Below, one piece after another: positions 27,101 through 42,100 of a stretch of DNA of 64,000 nucleotides. This stretch comes from Leuctra nigra (lineage: Eukaryota; Arthropoda; Insecta; Plecoptera; Leuctridae). The stretch lies in contig OW203768.1 of NCBI GenBank assembly GCA_934045905.1, forward strand, positions 24,953,060 to 25,017,059. Reading direction: 5' to 3'. Under the pieces are notes generated by a model, which had not been told where the DNA came from, searched no databases, and saw only the letters and a list, made by a program, of their open reading frames with translations. The translations under genes were made by a program, and so were the position numbers. The first letter of the stretch is position 1. Every line of letters begins with the position of its first letter.

Positions 27101-30100
27101 TCCTGTGGAACCTTCTACTTGAACAACTAGCTTCAAGGACGGGATGGGCACTTTCTCTGCGTGTTTTTTTGTATTTGTTTTTGCCAGCAGGGCCCAGGTC
27201 AAAAAACGCAACCTATTTTTTAATTGCTTAAAACTAAAATTGCAATATTTGCAAGAGTTGTTTTTATCCAATAGCTAGTTATCAATAGAGTAGTCTGCTT
27301 CAATGGTGTTAGTACTTGTTGCTTTGAAGGTAATACATTGAGTTTTCCTAATGTTCAGTGCCATTTTATTCCTTCTCATCCATTCACTTGCTACATTGAG
27401 AATATCTTGTAGGATTGCACAATCATCCACTGTCTTGATTTGTTGGTACAAAATTATATCATCTGCGTAGAGTCGTATCGAGCAGTCTACGGAGAGACCA
27501 ATATCGTTGATAAAAACCAAGAAAAGTAACGGTTCAATATACACTTCCTTGAGGAACTCCAGAGGATACACTAATATCATCAGATAAAACTCTGTCAACT
27601 TCAACTCTTTGCACGCGATCTTAAAGATATTCTTATAACCGTGCGACGATCCTTTGTCAACTCTGCATTTCACTGAGTTTCTGTAATTGATCTGAAATTT
27701 TACACTCATGATAATGTCGTCTCTCGATCCAGGTGGAGCTGAAGTACGTCAAGGACGAGCTGAAGCTGAGTGTCGACTACAAACACAGCAAGGCGCAGAT
27801 CTTCAGTCTGCAGTTCCGTCTCGGTCACAACATCACCATAGCAACGGGCATCAAGATCAACACAGGCCTGGTGGGATGCATGAGAGACATCGAAGTCAAT
27901 GGCGAGCAAGTGGAGTCCAGAGGAGTGGTGAGTTACCATAGCAACCACATCAACAGGTTGAAAATGCAGTAGAATGGGTTATTTCCATAAGAAAATATCC
28001 CTGTTTAATTATTGAGAGGATCATAAATGATTTTTATAAGAATAATTGTTTTCCACACAATTAGAACGAAGATACCTCAGCAAAAGTTTTTAATGAACAC
28101 TTCAGTAAATTCCGGACAAATGCATACGAAAGTGTCAATGAAGGTTTCATTGTCGTATAGACACATTTCTAAGAATTTTGCTCCTTAATTAATCATCTGG
28201 GATGACTTTTCTGTACTTTGGAACGCTTTTCATTAATTTTGTTTAAATCACTTAAACCAAATGCCAGACGGAATACAAATTAATTTCACTGGAAATATAA
28301 ATCGGAGTCCATATCATTGGTATTTTGCTTTCAAGTAAAATAACCCGGGACACAAATGATAAAATGGTCCCGCTTTTTGTTCCAACCAGAGAACAAAATG
28401 AATATTTCTCTTGAGAATGCTCTTGAGTTGTGATGTGCCACCAGGTTCGCTCCAAGCACATCGTGGGCGAGATCTCTCTGGACAACTGCATGCTGGTGGA
28501 CCCGTGTGTGCGGCCCAACAAGTGTGAACATGGCGGCAAGTGCTCGGTGATGGAAGACAAGGTCATCTGCGACTGCACGGGGACGGGATACATCGGGAAC
28601 AGCTGCCACTTCGGTCAGTCCAGTCACATTAAGCTTGGGCGATATGATACAGGATACAGGATACAGAATCACTCATAGGATACTGAAGAGGTTCATTCAG
28701 TTCTGACCACTTTTGGAACATTAAATCACTCCGTTATTAATTAATACACAATATGATTAACAAACCCTGTTGCACAAAATATAACAATCATGGTAGTTAA
28801 TTGTTATAATAGCATGTAAATCTTAGAAGCAAAATTATCTCCCGTATTTTCTGTTTTTAAGCTCAACTTCATATCGTTCTTTCCCCTGATTAAAATGTAT
28901 TGAAATATGTAAACACAATAGATGGTCATACCTATTATGTTCTTTGAATTACATTTGAAACTTTCAACCTTATATCATCAGTAATTTCGAAAATAGGGTG
29001 TATATGCCATTGGTCTTTTTCTGGATGCCCTATTTCAGATATGTATAATCATTTTTCGACAACCAAATTCGAACAGCTGTAACTCTTCCCCTACAAACGT
29101 TATGTTTTTTAAACTTTCACACATCAATCCTTCATATTTGCTATAATATGTAATATTTTTAGCAAAATATCTGCAGTATTTTGGAGGTAACCTGCGAAAT
29201 AAAAACGCGCACCCAGACTGGGAATCGAACCCAGATCCTTCGGGTTTCCGGCCCTATGCTTTAACCATTAAGCTATCGGGACGCATTCTTAATCAGCAGG
29301 TTGGGTTGCCATACAACTCTTGCGAGTCCGAGTATCTGACCTATACACGTATCTGCATATCTGCAGTAGTTTCATCACGCCGGTGTCTCGCCGATTGGAA
29401 TTTTCTCCGCCCGATATTTATTGGTGCCTTTTTCTCCAGCTGAATACCGCAAGACTTGCGAGGAACTGGCGTTGCTAGGATACACGAAGCCGGCTGTTTA
29501 TCTGATCGACATCGACGGCAACGGACCGTTTCCTCCCGCGCATGTCAAGTGCGAGTTCCAGTCCTTCGAGGAGTCGACCAAGACCATCGTGGAGCACAAC
29601 CTGCCTAGCCAGATAGTAAGTAATGTGACGTCACAACCTGCATCGCCAGATAGTAAGTAGTGTGACGTCACAGAGCCAGATAGGCTGCATACCGTATTTT
29701 AGAATCCACACACCAGTTTTCATATCCTTTTAACATTGTCACGTGATCAACTTGGGCGATCTGGGCGTGACCCTGAGTCGAATCATAGTCGAAAGAATGA
29801 AGAAGGAGGTAGCCATGTTGGATCAGAAAGCCCAGGCTTTTGAGTTGAGGCATATTGGGCACAGTTTTACACACAGGTTTGTTGACGCGGCAAGTTTCAT
29901 TTGACCGGTAAATCCTATGGTGACGTCACACGCCCAACTCGCCCCTATTGTGAATTGGATTGCACTCATAGTAAGAAGTGTGACGTAACAACCTGCCTAG
30001 CCAGATAGTAAGTCACGTTACAAATGTTGAGAACCCACGAGGTATTTGAGTAAGGTTTAGAGATTTAAAGCTGTGACCTGGACTTAGCTTAGTCATCACT

Positions 30101-33100
30101 TCATTCTCCCCACGTTAGTAAAATTTCAGACCATTCTCATTTTTCTATTCCTTGAACGACATTTTTGACAATGCAATCTTTGCTCACAAGAGAAACAATG
30201 CAACATATTGTAATGATGAGACATTCGAATGGTCTTTACTCTGTATTTGGGCATCTCAGAACCCACGAAAGTTAAGTCACTTTACCTGTAGCTTAAGTGA
30301 TCAAGTGTTTTATTAGGTCTTGAATTGTACATTCCTTGAATTATCTTTAGGGGATTTCGTCTCCGTTGTAAATGTAATTTGTAATTTGTCTTACTTGTCA
30401 AAACCAATTAAAATCCTTGAATAAACAATCTATCTCCGAATCACTTAGCATATTATTTGTCTGCTAAGAGGCTGAAGGTACGGGTAAAAAGAAAATTTTA
30501 CAAAATTAATGATGACGTAACAAAGTTCAGTTGATTCACTAACAAGGACGCAGCGAATAATGTCCCCATGACCCCGTAGCGTCAGTTCCGCCTGCTGAAG
30601 CAAAGTTTGTGTTGCTTCAGGACGTGCGCAGTCCCACTGAAGGCGACTTCAGCTTCAGCATCACGTACAGAGAGTTCAGCGCCGAGATGCTTCAGGAGCT
30701 GATCTCTCACTCGCTCAACTGCAGTCAGCACATCAAGTACGACTGCTACAAGGCGCCGCTGGAGCTGCATTCAGCCACGTGGTTCCAGTCCTCCGCTAAC
30801 AGAGACATCGTAGACCACATAGGTAGGTTCAAAGTAGGTTTCGAGAAGTCTTGAGAGTCGTAGATTCTCTGGTTGTCTGAGGTGGGATTCTATAACTCCA
30901 TTGCGACCGCTTAGCAATTGCTTCCATAAGGATTAACATTGAAATAATTGCTAAGCGGTCGCAATGGAGTTATAGAATCAGGGCCCTGGAGACAGCGAAC
31001 GCCAAATACTGTAACTGAGCTGAAACATACCTCAGCTGGTTTTCAACTCCCATACGTTGCCCAGAAATCGGCAAAGGCCAGTTTTTATGCTCGGATAACT
31101 TTTAAACAGTTGATTGGACTATATTGCCACATGGCAACATCCATGACATTTTGATGGAGACGAGAATTGTAACTTGTGGAGAAGTGTGGAGACATTCTAG
31201 TCTGGATTAGGATTCCATGCGTGGACTCTTCATTTCCTTCAACAATGACAGCGCTGACCTTCCGCTTCTTTTCCTTTCTGCCGGGATCAATTAACAGACT
31301 AGACTACCTAGGCTACTTCTCTTCACCCATTCTTCTCATGATAACTAACGGTATCTCCTCCACTCTGCCCATTCTCTTCCTAATTTCTACATTGGGAACG
31401 TGATCAAGACGAGACGCTCTAAACTGCGCCTTTAATAATCCATCTCCAGAGCTTCTAATCTGGTCTTATTACTGTTGCTCAATTCCCAACGCTCCGATCC
31501 GTGAAGTCCGTAGCACGAACCAATTCAAATTGGACAATTTCATTCATTAGAAAATCAGATTTCAGAATTTCGTTCAAGACACTATATCAATAGCTTATTA
31601 TTAAAAACGCCTAATTTGAATTGTATAGTCTGATGGCTCCACAATCATTTTGTATATATCTGTCTTTGTATTCTTGTAATGTCACCACTCCACCAAATGA
31701 AGTGTTCCTTCTTCTCCTCAGCGACTGCCAAGCGAGGCGCGTGTCCGTGCGCCGCGAACCGCACGTGCGTGACCCCGGGGCAGGCGTGCAACTGTGACGT
31801 CAGCGAGGCGAAGTGGCACTCTGACGAGGGCGATTACACGCATCCCGACAGTCTGGGGATCACGGAGATGTTCTTCCTGCAACAGAAGGACCTGGGAAGT
31901 GACGCACAAGGCAGGATAACGCTCGGACCGCTGGAGTGCGTCGAGACCAGTAAGTCACCAACAGAACTACTTCAGAGGTTTGATAGGGGATATGCAAAAG
32001 TTTTTAATGCCGTTAAAATACAATATCTCAAAATAACAACATACCTATATGTTGGTAAAACGCACTTAATGAGACTTTGGGGGTGTGCAACGAAACTAAA
32101 ATCCCCAAGAGATATTTCCTTCGTGTCAAAGTACTTGTACGAAGTTTAAAGCTACGACTGTCCCAAATGTTTCAGTGTTACACAAAGTAGTCACTTTACA
32201 TTATGAGGGCTATAAGTATAAAAATTTGCATTGTTTTCGAACTTTGTGGAATACGAGTGGAGAGAGGCAAGGACCCGTTCTTTACCCTATGTTGACTGTC
32301 ATGCCCTTTCTGTCAGACACACTATGCTGTATATATCTTCTTCTCTGTCAGTCACACATCAGTATAATGTTCCTTCTCCGTCAGTCACCCAGCAGTATAA
32401 TGTTCCTTCTCTCTCAGACACACAGCAGTATAATGTTCCCTTTCTCTCTCAGACACACAGCAGTACGTGGTGACCTTCACGTCGAGTCAGTCCTACATCG
32501 AGGTGCCCGGCTGGAGGAAGGGTGACATTTCCTTCAGCTTCCGAACAACCGGGGAGAAGGCGATCTTGCTCTACCAGCCGCCCATCCGTCCTCATCATCC
32601 GTCCTTCATGGTGGCGCTCACTAGCGGTGAGTTTAGCCAATACTATTGGTATGAGCTAGAGAATCCGTTCGTAGTAGTATGATGTAGTAATGAAGTCGTT
32701 TTTGCAACAGTATGAAATAAATTTTCAACTTCTGAGTGTTAAAAAGTAACAAATAGGAATGTGCATCAGAGGCTCTGCAGTAAAGGTACCTATTGATGTG
32801 GAACACTGCAATCAGCCTGATGCCTACTGTCTCTGATTTGTATCTGAATCTTGGTTTAGATTTCCACCTGAGCTTCACGTTCACTCTGAACAACGGAGGC
32901 ACGCGTGAAATGAGGATAAAGTCTCAGCGACGACTCAACGGAGGCGAGTGGCAGAAGATCTGGATCGACTACAACGAGCAACATGTGAGATTCATGATCA
33001 ACACCGACTACGAGATGGTCAATCTCCTGCCCGATCAGACTTTCGGACCCTTCGAGGGCAGCATGTTCATCGGCGGAGCCACCGAGTGAGTAACTCATGA

Positions 33101-36100
33101 CATTATAGGAACCCTACTCTGGACGAACCCTACTCAGGACGATTTACTGGATACTTGCTCTCCAACACTACAGTAAAATACAGGGGAAGATGAACCCCAG
33201 GTAGGTCTTCCACCCCTACTGGAACTTCCCCCCACCAGCTACCACGCTGGCGAGTTCAAATCGCGTCGAACAAACGAGGTCTGTCAAAGCATTATTGAAA
33301 TGGATTTACATCCTGCCACATTGCATTAGGTACAAATATTATTTTAATGTGTTTTTGGACACAATGATTTAGTTTTTCTCATCTTATTCTACGAAACTAA
33401 AATTCATCATCACACCTTTTTGTAATTGTAAAACATGGTCACTTGTCTTGACAGAACTAGCATTATTTGAAGTTATACACTTTTTTGGTCAAAGTTTTGG
33501 TAGTTCTGGTAGTTTTGGTAGGTTTTGGTAGTTTGGTAAAAAATTGAACTGGACTTTAATAGTGACCTTTGGCGCCAGGAATTTTTGATAGGGTGGGTAA
33601 TGAGTGGGGGACATTTATTTAGGGCGGACACATCATTTTTCCATTGAAAGTATATGTGTTATGTGAAAAAAAGCCATGCCTCGCAGGGCGCTTTTCGGAT
33701 TGTTAAATCAATAGAAGCGAGTTAATGGGATGCTTTAAATACTACGTTTGGAGTAAAATATCATTTAAATATCACATAAAATAGGAGTGTGGATTGTAAA
33801 GTTATTAAAATTAAAGGTTTACACTAACAACCTACAACTTAAATACGGTGTAATTTTAGAACATTATTCAATCTGTGTTATTTGATTACTTACTTCATTA
33901 AATTATAACTAAAAATCAAAATTAAAAGACAATAATAAAAATGCATTCGATTATTTTTGGGTGGGCAGAGGGTAGGCAGTAGATTTGGATGGGCGCGCGT
34001 CCACCTGCGCCTGAACATATGTATATGTTTAACTTCATTAAACAAACTTGATCTTGAACTTGGCCTACACAGGGACATGCTTCGGAACAGTTCGGTGCGC
34101 CAAGGACTGATCGGGTGTTTCCGTGGCCTGGTGGTAAACGGAGAGATCCTGGACATCTACTCCTACATGAGTGTTCATCTCTCGGAGATCATCAAGGACT
34201 GCAAACCCTCGTGTGATCCGAACCCGTGCAAGAACGGCGCCGTGTGCAGAGAGCTGTGGAGCAGCTACCAGTGCGTCTGCGCGAACCCCTGGGCACATGT
34301 GGGGTCTCTCTGCGAGACAAGTGAGTGGACAGAATAGTTACGTAGTGCATGATCAAAACGCAACTAGGTATATAGCTCACTTTTGCATATTAGTAGGACA
34401 TCAATAGTCATTAATAGTCAATAGCAGGAGGGGTTTTTGAGGGAAATACAAAATATAAATAGACATATTTGGCAAACGGCTATGAATATCGTAAAAACAA
34501 GTCCGCAGTGACATGTATTGAACCTTTATCTACATTTTCATCGCTTACTGTCATAACTTTGCTCCTTCTATGTGGTCAGCATTTGTCGGGCACTAAAACG
34601 CTCCGTCGCTCGTCCGTCGCTCGCACGGAGTGTTTTCTTGCCCGACAAATGCTGACCACATAGAAGGAGCAAAGTTATGACAGTAAACCATGAAAATGTA
34701 GATACAGTTTCAATACATGTCACATCGGCATTGCTTTTTCGATATTCATAACCGTTTGCCTAACATGTTAATTTATATTTTGCATTCCCTCTAAAACAGC
34801 TCCATACCATCCGTTGCGGGATATGACCGCCCTTAATATGTGCAGTCTGTATGGATGTAAGACATTTCACGAACGATTTTTATACCCAAGATATCGGTTT
34901 TTATTCCAATTACATTTTTTTTATCGATAGAGCTTGATTTGCAAATTTATACCTTCATATCAAATTTGATTTGTTTGCTCTTAGTTGGGGTTTGATCCTA
35001 AGCTCCGCAGTTCCTCCCGTTTCTATGCCGAAAAGTGGACCGAACCTAATTGGTACATTTGTACTACCAAGATAGCTTTTTACAAATGTCAATTCTTTGA
35101 AATATCCTCACAGAATGAAGAAAAGGGAATAGCTTAGTCGATTTCAAGTTCTTAAACCTGTACTGATTCTTTAAATAGTATTTCAATGTTTTAACATTTT
35201 TCTTGTTCATATTTAATTCATATTCATTTATTATTTCCTAAAAGAAAGTGTGTATAATATCCTGTAGTCTCGACTGTTTGAAAAACATTAAGTTTCAATG
35301 GATAATGACCACTTGTGTGTCAAAGACAGTTCCTACGCGCCTGTTTCATTGTACTGTTTTCCCTCAACAGACATCAACAGCAACGGGTTGACATTCATCG
35401 CTCCGGAAGCCTTCATCAAGCGCAACTTCTTCAACCTGGCGCCATCTGCGGACAAGACGCAACTCATCCACGTGCTGCAGCAAAACATCCTCGTCAATGT
35501 GAGGACATACGAGCCCGACGCGTTGGTTCTCTACGCCAACGATCATCTCAACAACTTCGTCTCGTTGCATCTCAGAGGCGGGAAGTTCGTCGTGTTCGCC
35601 TTTAATGTCGGTGACGTCATCCATGACCTGGTGGTCGAGTATCCAGGTGAGTGACGTCATACTTGTCCATTTCGCCTTTAATGTGGGTGACGTCATCCAT
35701 GACCTGGTGGTCGAGTATCCGGGTGAGTGACGTCATACTTGTCCATTTCGCCTTTAATGTAGTGTTCGCCTTTAATGTGGGTGACGTCATCCATGACCTG
35801 GTGGTCGAGTATCCAGGTGAGTGACGTCATACATGTCCATTTCGCCTTAAATGTCGTGTTCGCCTTTAATGTCGATGACGTCATCCATGACCTGGTGGTC
35901 GAGTATCCAGGTGTAATTCAAGAGAACTTGTGTCCACATTGTCAGGACATAAGCGAAGCTGACTAATCCGATAGAGAGCAGCACCAGGGTTGTGGGAAGA
36001 AACTAAATGAACAATCAGTCTGTAACACACACATCCGCATTTGGAAGGCGGTGATTTAAATTTTTAAAAGTTATACCGAATATCTGCCCAAACATTTCAA

Positions 36101-39100
36101 TAAGTGATGTTAACATACGTGGATATCAATTACAAAATGCATCTGGCAGTTAAAATAAGCAAAATAAAGCAAGTTTAAATATTTTTTTACGAATAATATA
36201 GGTCCTATATTATGAAGACTGATGAACTATATTTTTTGTCTGGGGCTTAACGTCGCACTGTTCTGCAGCGAGGCTAATGGCGACGGATGAATGATTATCA
36301 TGATGATTGGGAGATGATGGTGAAGAGTAGGTAAGGATGGAAGGTGAGAAGGAGGCGGTCGTGGCCTTTTGGTAGGGTACCTTCCCAGCATTTGCCTGTT
36401 GACTGAGGGAAAACCACGAAAAACCCCAGTCAGGAAGGACGGCCACGGGAATCGAACCCGGGCCTCCGAAATACAAGTTCAGAGTGTTAACCACTTCAGG
36501 TTAACCCCCAATCTGAACTATTATTAAATAAAATGTTATGGTTGCCATCTTCCGAAGAGAATGAACCAAAAGACTGACTACACTCTTTCACACAAACCGC
36601 GCTTGACGTATCGTCCTAGCTTTGACATGTCTTGTTAATCCAAATGTGAAGCGACGTCAGCACTATGACCAACAAGTACTGTGCAAGGTCAGTCACAACT
36701 GCGCGGTGGACTCATGTATGTCATGTGCGCAGGAATCAACAGCGGCAAGTCGCTGCAGCTGGCCGTGATCCGCGCGCCTGCGCAGACCACGCTGCACGTC
36801 AATGAGCGCAGCAACACGACGCATGCGCCCATCCAGCTGCTCACGGAGTATTCCAACAGGCCGTGGAGCAACCCGGAGAGAGGTGAGAGGAACCCGGACC
36901 TTTATGAACCTGGGTTGGATTTCTGTAACTGCAAAGCGGTAGCAAGCTAGATTTTTACCATAAGCTTTATACAGATTGCTATTCCGCCAGCAATTGAAAA
37001 TAGTTGTAGAATCGCAACCCAGTGGGCCTATTCTAGAGTTAAAACGCATGCAAAATTGTCGACTGCGCGAAATCAAGTGAAATCTTCTGTTTTATCAATG
37101 TTTAATTAGCAGAATTTATTGTGCATTGGCTCATTTCCACATGGCGAACATTTTCAACAAACTCAAAATTATATAAACTGAACTAACACGTTACCCGCAC
37201 ATATCGTAAACTGATTGATAGGTTTGCTAATCAATATTGAGGTTAGCTGCTACCGCAATGTACACATAAGTAAGGAAAAATATGTGTTAACTACTCTCTT
37301 CCTTAAATTTTTAATCATTTGCCTTAAGGAAACTAAATCTTGAGAAGAATTATAGCTCTTTAAAGATAGCTGTAAAATCGTGGTATCATTTGTTCTTATT
37401 TGCTTTTGGATATCGCTTCTTTCTATGTAATTTGTAATAACTTAATTTAATTTGTTTTGTGTTCACTATTTACAATTTTAGGGAATTTAATCAGCAGAAA
37501 AAACAAATTGTGCAGACTTTGCCGAACGTAGAATGATATGATAAATAATAAATAAATAACAATAACAATGAAAACTACTTGTTCTAACAGAGATCCTGGG
37601 CCCACATCGGCCTCCAGCGCCGCCTAGCGAGTACTTCGAGGCTAGTCTGGGCGGCTACGACAACACCTCCCTGCTTGTGTCAAGTGAGGCTCAACAACTC
37701 ACCGGCTTCGTGGGATGCATCCGGGGGCTGAAGATAGGCGAGGAGCTGATTGACCTTCCTGCCCAGATCCAATACACAGTGAAACAGAGTGAGTCATTAC
37801 CATGTCCAATACATAGTGAAACAGAGTGAGTCATTACCATGTCCAATACACAGTGAAACAGAGTGAGTCATTTCCATGTCCAATACACAGTGAAACAGAG
37901 TGAGTCATTTCCATGTCCAATACACAGTGAAACAGAGTGAGTCATTACCATGTCCAATACACAGTGAAACAGAGTGAGTCATTACCATGTCCAATACACA
38001 GTGAAACAGAGTGAGTCATTACCATGTCCAATACATAGTCATGTGACACTCCTACACACGACACTACATCACACAGACATATACATAATGACTAATGAGT
38101 CATTCATACACTCTATGCCGTTAGCAGATACCGACATTATTCTCGTCTCATAGATCGTGAAACCATTTGATATCATTGTATTCTCGAGCATTTGTTTCAC
38201 ATCCCTTGTTTGAAGTCGTATAATTATATTAATTCCGAAACGATGGGCAAGTACCAAACGATTAATTTTCTTTATGAACCTGTGATGGTCGAATCAGTCT
38301 CCACCAAATCTATTGATAGAGAACACTGAGTTCTTACTGGCGTGAACGGGGTGTACTATGACGTCATGTATCTTGTATTACAGGCGTGAACGGGGTGTAC
38401 TATGACGTCATGAATCTTGTATTACAGGCGTGAACGGGGTGTACTATGACGTCATCTATCTTGTATTACAGGCGTGAACGGGGTGTACTATGACTTCATG
38501 TATCTTGTATTACAGGCGTGAACGGGGTGTACTATGACGTCATGTATCTTGTATTACAGGCGTGAACGGGGTGTACTATGACGTCATGAATGAATCTTGT
38601 ATTACAGGCGTGAACGGGGTGTACTATGACGTCATGTATCTTGTATTACAGGCGTGAACGGGGTGTACTATGACGTCATGTATCTTGTATTACAGGCGTG
38701 AACGGGGTGTACTAAGACGTCATGTATCTTGTATTACAGGCGTGAACGGGGTGTACTATGACGTCATGTATCTTGTATTACAGGCGTGAACGGGGTGTAC
38801 TATGACGTCATGTATCTTGTATTACAGGCGTGAACGGGGTGTACTAAGACGTCATGTATCTTGTATTACAGGCGTGAACGGGGTGTACTATGACGTCATG
38901 TATCTTGTATTACAGGCGTGAACGGGGTGTACTATGACGTCATGTATCTTGTATTACAGGCGTGAACGGGGTGTACTATGACGTCATGTATCTTGTATTA
39001 CAGGCGTGAACGGGGTGTACTATGACGTCATGTATCTTGTATTACAGGCGTGAACGGGGTGCGCGCGGGGTGCACCATGAAGTGTGACGTCATATGTCTT

Positions 39101-42100
39101 GTATTACAGGCGTGAACGGGGTGTACTATGACGTCATGTATCTTGTATTACAGGCGTGACGGGGTGTACTATGACGTCATGTATATCTTGTATTACAGGC
39201 GTGAACGGGGTGTACTATGACGTCACGTACATCTTGTATTACAGGCGTGAACGGGGTGTACTATGACGTCATGTATCTTGTATTACAGGCGTGAACGGGG
39301 TGTACTATGACGTCATGTATCTTGTATTACAGGCGTGAACGGGGTGTACTATGACGTCATGTATCTTGTATTACAGGCGTGAACGGGGTGTACTATGACG
39401 TCATGTATCTTGTATTACAGGCGTGAACGGGGTGCGCGCGGGGTGCACCATGAAGTGTGACGTCATATGTCTTGTATTACAGGCGTGAACGGGGTGTACT
39501 ATGACGTCATGCATCTTGTATTACAGGCGTGACGGGGTGTACTATGATGTAATTGTCTTGTATTACAGGCGTGAACGGGGTGTACTATGACGTCATCTAT
39601 CTTGTATTACAGGCGTGAACGGGGTGTACTATGACGTCATCTATCTTGTATTACATGCGTGAACGGGGTGTACTATGACGTCATGTATATCTTGTATTAC
39701 AGGCGTGAACGGGGTGTACTATGACGTCATACGTATCTTGTATTACAGGCGTGAACGGGGTGTACTATGACGTCATGTATCTTGTATTACAGGCGTGAAC
39801 GGGGTGTACTATGACGTCATGTATCTTGTATTACAGGCGTGAACGGGGTGTACTATGACGTCATGTATCTTGTATTACAGGCGTGAACGGGGTGTACTAT
39901 GACGTCATGTATCTTGTATTACAGGCGTGAACGGGGTGTAATATGACTTCATGTATCTTGTACTAGGAAAACGCTCTGTGTAACGCATTGATAAGCGAGC
40001 ACGGATACGTGCAACACCTCGAACCATAATTCCTTAAAACACGGCAATAATATACTGAAGACTAGAAGCATGATTCACTAAATTATATAAAAAATAACTG
40101 CATTTGTGTCTCATTGCAAGTTAGTAACAGACACACACTCATGTGTATTTTTTGGAGTATTTAGGTGTGTATCAAATGGATTTATTCCAAATAATAATTA
40201 CAGAAACAAAACAGATAATTAAACAATACAGATAAATACAGAGATTGAAACTCACAAAATAGGCAACATGACATAATTTAAGAAATAGTATTCAAACAGT
40301 TACTTGCCGTTCCGTACAATAGAGCAATTTCCTATTACCCAACACATTGTATTGTAACTATAAATATAACGTATTGACTGAATAAATAAAATAATTCATA
40401 AACGTAATTTCATTTATCAACCAACCAACCAACCAATCTATTTCTACAATCAAGCAGACATTTCGCCGGTCTACAAAAAATTTGCTTAGCATTTGAAAGG
40501 ATTGAAAGTAAGACTGCATGTTAAAACTTTTATAAACAATAAATACCTATACTATCGGTTAAAATAAAATAAAAACTATAACCTCGCAGGTATTGCTATA
40601 ACTATACCTATTTAACCGAGAAACGTATTCTAACAATAATCTATAGACAGCTGACTGCTTCCGAGTTTGTTTTGAATGGGGTGCATCGAGCGGCCGCAAC
40701 GGACTCCTCGAACCTACAATGCTATTTATATGGAAAAACACGATTTTTTTTTATTTATGGACGGATCTTTCTCAAAAACTATATCAGATCAAGCAATCAA
40801 GCAATCAATACTATACCAGATCATTTTGCGCAATTAATATCTGTGAATGTTTCATCAACTGTCAGTAAAACAAAATGGATTCAGAAACGACAGTTCAAAA
40901 CGAATGACATTATTGAATTCAATAGTATTTTATCTCATACAAATTGGGATACAGTTTTTTCTGCCTGTAATGTAAATGATAAACCCAGAAAAAAACACTC
41001 CGTGTAAAAAAGGCAGCCAAGTCTCTTTACTTTAAAAAAATTCAACACCGAAAAGGAGTGATATCAAAAAAGGAGCCAAGTCAATGACATTTCCAAATAT
41101 TTAATCGTATCTTTGAAATAAAAGTATAAACACCGAGAAATACTTTACAAAAGGACTTGGCGCATCGTTTTTTTAAAGACATCATTCTATCCTAAAAGTG
41201 GAAAGAAATTTACAAGTAGGTACATTTTCCTCTTTCTATTAGAGCCAGAATCTATGAATCAAGCTACTTTTAGTAATGACTATTTTATAGTTTTGTCAAT
41301 GGCGATAGAAGCATGATTTTATGCTGTAATATATAAGTAATATAAGGGTGAAAGAATTACATAACAATTGGAAATGGTGAGAATGTAGGTTTCTTTGGAA
41401 AACTTCCATGGAGTCAGGAGTCAGGATCCTCATCAGTGTGTTGTGTCTAATGTCCGCCCGTCCGATCGGGTAGCTCAGTTGGTAGAGCTCTCGCCCGGCA
41501 AGTGAGAGGTCCCAAGTTCGTGCCCCGGTTCGGTCGGATATTTTTCACAACACACATCCCTTCATATCAATTGGAAGTGGGCTCATACATATTCTTGCAG
41601 TACTGTTAATATGGCGATATTAGACTGGTATCTTTTCATAATTTGATCTTGACTGAAGGAAATCATGAAACGTTGTCAAATAATTACTAACTAATGGAAC
41701 ACAATTATATATTTTTGAAGTGTCAAGTGTATAAAGTTAAATTTTTTAATAGAAATTCAATATGACTGTCTTCTTTGTGAAATGTATTTTTATAAAATGT
41801 GTATTAATAGAAATTGTTACATGATGAGAAGGTATAACGCATGAGACTTAATTATATTCACCACGAAACAATATTACGAAGATAACTATTGTGTATATTT
41901 ATAGAAAGCATAGACAACAAGTTTCATAGCGTATATAATCATATAGAAAATATTTTACAGAAGGTATGTATAATATGTACCTAATTGAAAGATGTTTCCC
42001 TATTATTCTAAACATTCAAAATGACGGTTGTATATAAATGGCACATGCTTATGAATAGAAAAATGTCTTTAAAAAAACGATGCGCCAAGTCCTTTTGTAA

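Noticed and set aside
36681..36950. Frame of 89 codons starting upstream of exon 20
   Set aside because: It overlaps exon 20 in the true frame, but its start lies in intron sequence; only the spliced part 36733-36882 is supported.
38337..39963. CRISPR-like array
   Set aside because: Repeats are contiguous with no unique spacers, and they match the border of a eukaryotic exon.
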